From positions 62,001 to 126,000 of the forward strand of contig JABCPU010000050.1 of NCBI GenBank assembly GCA_016800925.1: 64,000 bases of DNA, in the 5' to 3' direction. A program made the position numbers and the translations under genes. The notes under the pieces are model-generated. The model did not search any database. It was not told where the DNA came from and worked only from the letters and a program-made list of their open reading frames with translations. Source of the stretch: Suillus spraguei. Taxonomy: Eukaryota; Basidiomycota; Agaricomycetes; Boletales; Suillaceae. Positions 62,101 through 64,000 of the stretch are shown here, in pieces (positions within the stretch are counted from its first letter, which is position 1; the number at the start of each line of letters is the position of its first letter).

Positions 62101-62394
62101 AACTGAAGGCGTATCCTTCAAGTTGTTCATAAATATGTGGAATCACAAAAGTTGAAACTTGCATGTCGGAAATATCCGACGAGGACCAGTAAACTAAAAC
62201 AGCCTGTACAGAGTTGTACAGCACTGTACTGATAGGCTGTGAGCAGAAATATTTTGGGGCAAATTCTGCCAAAAAATCAGCAGAATTATTTTGAGTGTTT
62301 TTGCGTGTTCTAGAGTAGTTCAAGATTGTGGCAAAAATATTATCTAAGCTATTGAATAGCCCTCCGATGACAACAGTGCATTGATGGTTTTAAT
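62101..62394. other. Non-coding spacer
   Basis: AT-rich; no gene or repeat was recognised. It ends where similarity to the SPC25 upstream region starts. Confidence 0.35.
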
Positions 62395-63251
62395 AATTCC
62401 TCATTTGCATAATTGATATGGTCACATGATTGACGCGCTCTGGAAGGGTCAGAAACTTGGCTGACAATATCACTGATTGAGTCATTGACCATGCCTCAAG
62501 CTTTCAAGTCCTACTCGTACTTCAATCCTCACAGAACCTAACCCTTCTGTTGACCTGCGCCTGCACGCATATGAAGCTTCCACATCTAATTTTCTCAGAG
62601 CGGTCACCAACTATGCAAATCGCACAGTAGCAGAAATTACCAAATACAGGAATGCTCAGGAGGTGGACAAGAAATGCTTGGCTGAGAAAACTATTGCAGT
62701 AAAGGCTGAAACTAATCAGTGCAAGGTGAAGGAGATTGAGTTGCTAGCTGGTACATGATCATACTTGTTGTGGTGTAATTGTGCAGCAGTGATGTCTCTC
62801 AGTAATGGGAAAGGGAAAAAGAGGAGGTCCGAGAAGCCGAGACATCAATTACCGCTCTGAAACACCAACTCGCATTCATCCATGAAACTTGCCAGTCTGT
62901 TGATGCAGAAATAGAGCAGTACAGTATCATGCTCTGACTGCCAATTTAAAGCGAGGTAGGCACTATCATTGTAATTTCCTTGCTTGCGCTGATTAGGCCA
63001 CTTTCTACAGAAAAAGATCGAGAGCGGCAGACGTTAGAGATGCATGCAGCACAAACAGGGCCTGGATTAAATGCCTGCGAAACTCATCTACATTGTCATA
63101 TTGAGGGAATAGAGAAGGACCGGCATTGACAACATTGACGTTGACCGTGACTTCAGCTTCATCCTCAACGTTGCATCTAGATCAAATCAAGGTATGCAAG
63201 TTAAAGGGCCTATCTCGAAAGATGCTGCTTACAGATATCAATTAGTCATAA
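62395..63251 (+). pseudogene. Truncated inverted duplicate of SPC25
   Basis: Matches 20817 down to about 19965 on the opposite strand: the upstream region (ATAATTGATA-GGTCACATGATTG), the ATG context, exon 1 (LRLHAYEASTSNFLRAVTN and KAETNQCKVKEIELLAG frames), intron 1, exon 2, intron 2 and most of exon 3. Both introns are kept, so it arose by DNA duplication, not retroposition. Breaks include a disrupted N-terminus after ATGCCTCAAG, a TGA in the exon 2 region (about 62937) and a deletion around 63126. Similarity stops at the LTR at 63252. It cannot make a full Spc25. Confidence 0.93.
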
Positions 63252-63725
63252 TGTCACAACCGACAAACGAATTAACGCAAGGGCAGAGACTAGGACTCAA
63301 ACAAAGGTTATCACAAGGAAGAAGAGGAGCAAGGACGTCTTGGATTGCTACTATGTAGATACAAGAGGTTTGAACTAAAGAACTACTACAGCAAAACTAG
63401 CTAACTATATACACATATTGAAACTGAGATGTAAACTGAGTTTGAAACTACTAGCCAATCATAAAATAGAAATGAGAATTGTACAATGTGATAGTTGTGA
63501 CATTGTTATGACATCATATTCTAGAAGGTTCTAAGATCACGTGATACTATCTTATCTTATCTTATCCGATAGCATCATAAAAGATCTCTTCATCTTCATC
63601 AGGAAGTTCAGTTATAGAAGCAGATATGGGAATTTCAATAGGGTTAAGGTTTGTCTTAGCGCTGGGTTTAGATGCTTTAGGGAAATTGAGAAAGGAATAA
63701 TGATTTGTGTTTGGAATTCATGACA
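63252..63725 (-). mobile_element. 3' LTR of a third Gypsy element, minus strand
   Basis: 474 bp, TGTCACAACC to TTCATGACA on the plus strand. It is followed by TTACCCCCTCTCT, which read on the minus strand is the purine tract AGAGAGGGGGTAA preceding an LTR. The element therefore points minus and extends past the window. It interrupts the SPC25 pseudogene at CATAA. Confidence 0.8.
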
Positions 63726-64000
63726 TTACCCCCTCTCTAGGATGAGCGTCATCGCGAATGTATGAAGGTCGGATGTTACGTGTTCTCCATTCTTGAAATC
63801 TTCCGAATTAAGTATAGAACCTTGAATTCTTTTGGTTTTAGCCGCCGTGGGATTCTTTTTATGAAACTCCGCTATAAGAATCGGGGAATTCTTTACGTTT
63901 TTCTTCTGGTTCCCATGTCGATTCTTCTATCGGATATCCTTCCCATTTTACTCAGTATTGCAGCTTTCCTCAGAATAATCAGCTATCTAGTACTTCTTCT
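63726..64000 (-). pseudogene. Chromodomain end of a third chromovirus Pol (partial)
   Basis: On the minus strand, near 63985-63880, the frame reads a stop in place of an aromatic/Trp residue, then VKWEGYPIEESTWEPEEKRK. This is the aromatic-cage and acidic signature of a retroelement chromodomain. The remainder of the element lies beyond 64000. Confidence 0.75.

Overview
The window comes from a nuclear genome of a filamentous basidiomycete, most likely a transposon-rich member of the Agaricomycetes. Protein-coding genes are split by many 45-80 bp introns. The transposon families are typical of mushroom genomes: Plavaka, Ty3/Gypsy chromoviruses, Tc1/mariner, and a myosin-motor chitin synthase relic. 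A multicopy low-complexity gene at the left edge resembles ones common in Boletales, but the sequence alone does not fix order or genus.

Layout. (1) 1-14 kb is a transposon graveyard. It holds a degenerate tandem repeat, a multicopy hypothetical gene, a complete but frameshifted Tc1/mariner element with unusual arms, and a broken copy of a myosin-motor chitin synthase gene cut by a solo LTR. A Plavaka transposase gene on the minus strand follows, itself cut by a 469 bp solo LTR and by a 1.56 kb LTR-like element. (2) 15-43.8 kb is a compact housekeeping island: a Sel1-repeat protein, NatC subunit NAA38, dolichol-phosphate mannosyltransferase DPM1, an F-box protein, kinetochore subunit SPC25, a DBF2/SID2-type kinase, thymidylate synthase, ketol-acid reductoisomerase ILV5, splicing helicase PRP16, a secreted GH16 glucanase, mitoribosomal protein mL38, a FYVE protein, a PHD-finger protein and a DNMT2-type tRNA methyltransferase. 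Several neighbours are divergent with 90-290 bp between start codons. (3) 43.8-64 kb is again repeat-rich. It has a DDE transposase relic, a short element with direct terminal repeats and a hairpin, a heptamer satellite, two solo LTRs, and a 9.0 kb LTR-bounded chromovirus with an additional 3' ORF and a 1.6 kb insertion. Next come a second chromovirus remnant cut by a solo LTR, an inverted pseudogene copy of SPC25, and the 3' end of a third chromovirus on the minus strand.

Main messages. Nearly all in-frame stops in the two Gypsy pol genes are TGA where CGA (Arg) is expected, a cytosine-deamination signature. The 1.56 kb element occurs twice, each time at the same CCGT target; removing it restores plausible host reading frames. 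The chromovirus carries a separate coiled-coil/zinc-knuckle ORF after its chromodomain. SPC25 has an intron-retaining pseudogene copy about 42 kb away. ILV5 and the PHD gene appear to lack single bases, which may be residual assembly errors. Exon joins were worked out by hand from splice sites and reading frames. They are given to the base where phases closed, and are approximate otherwise.
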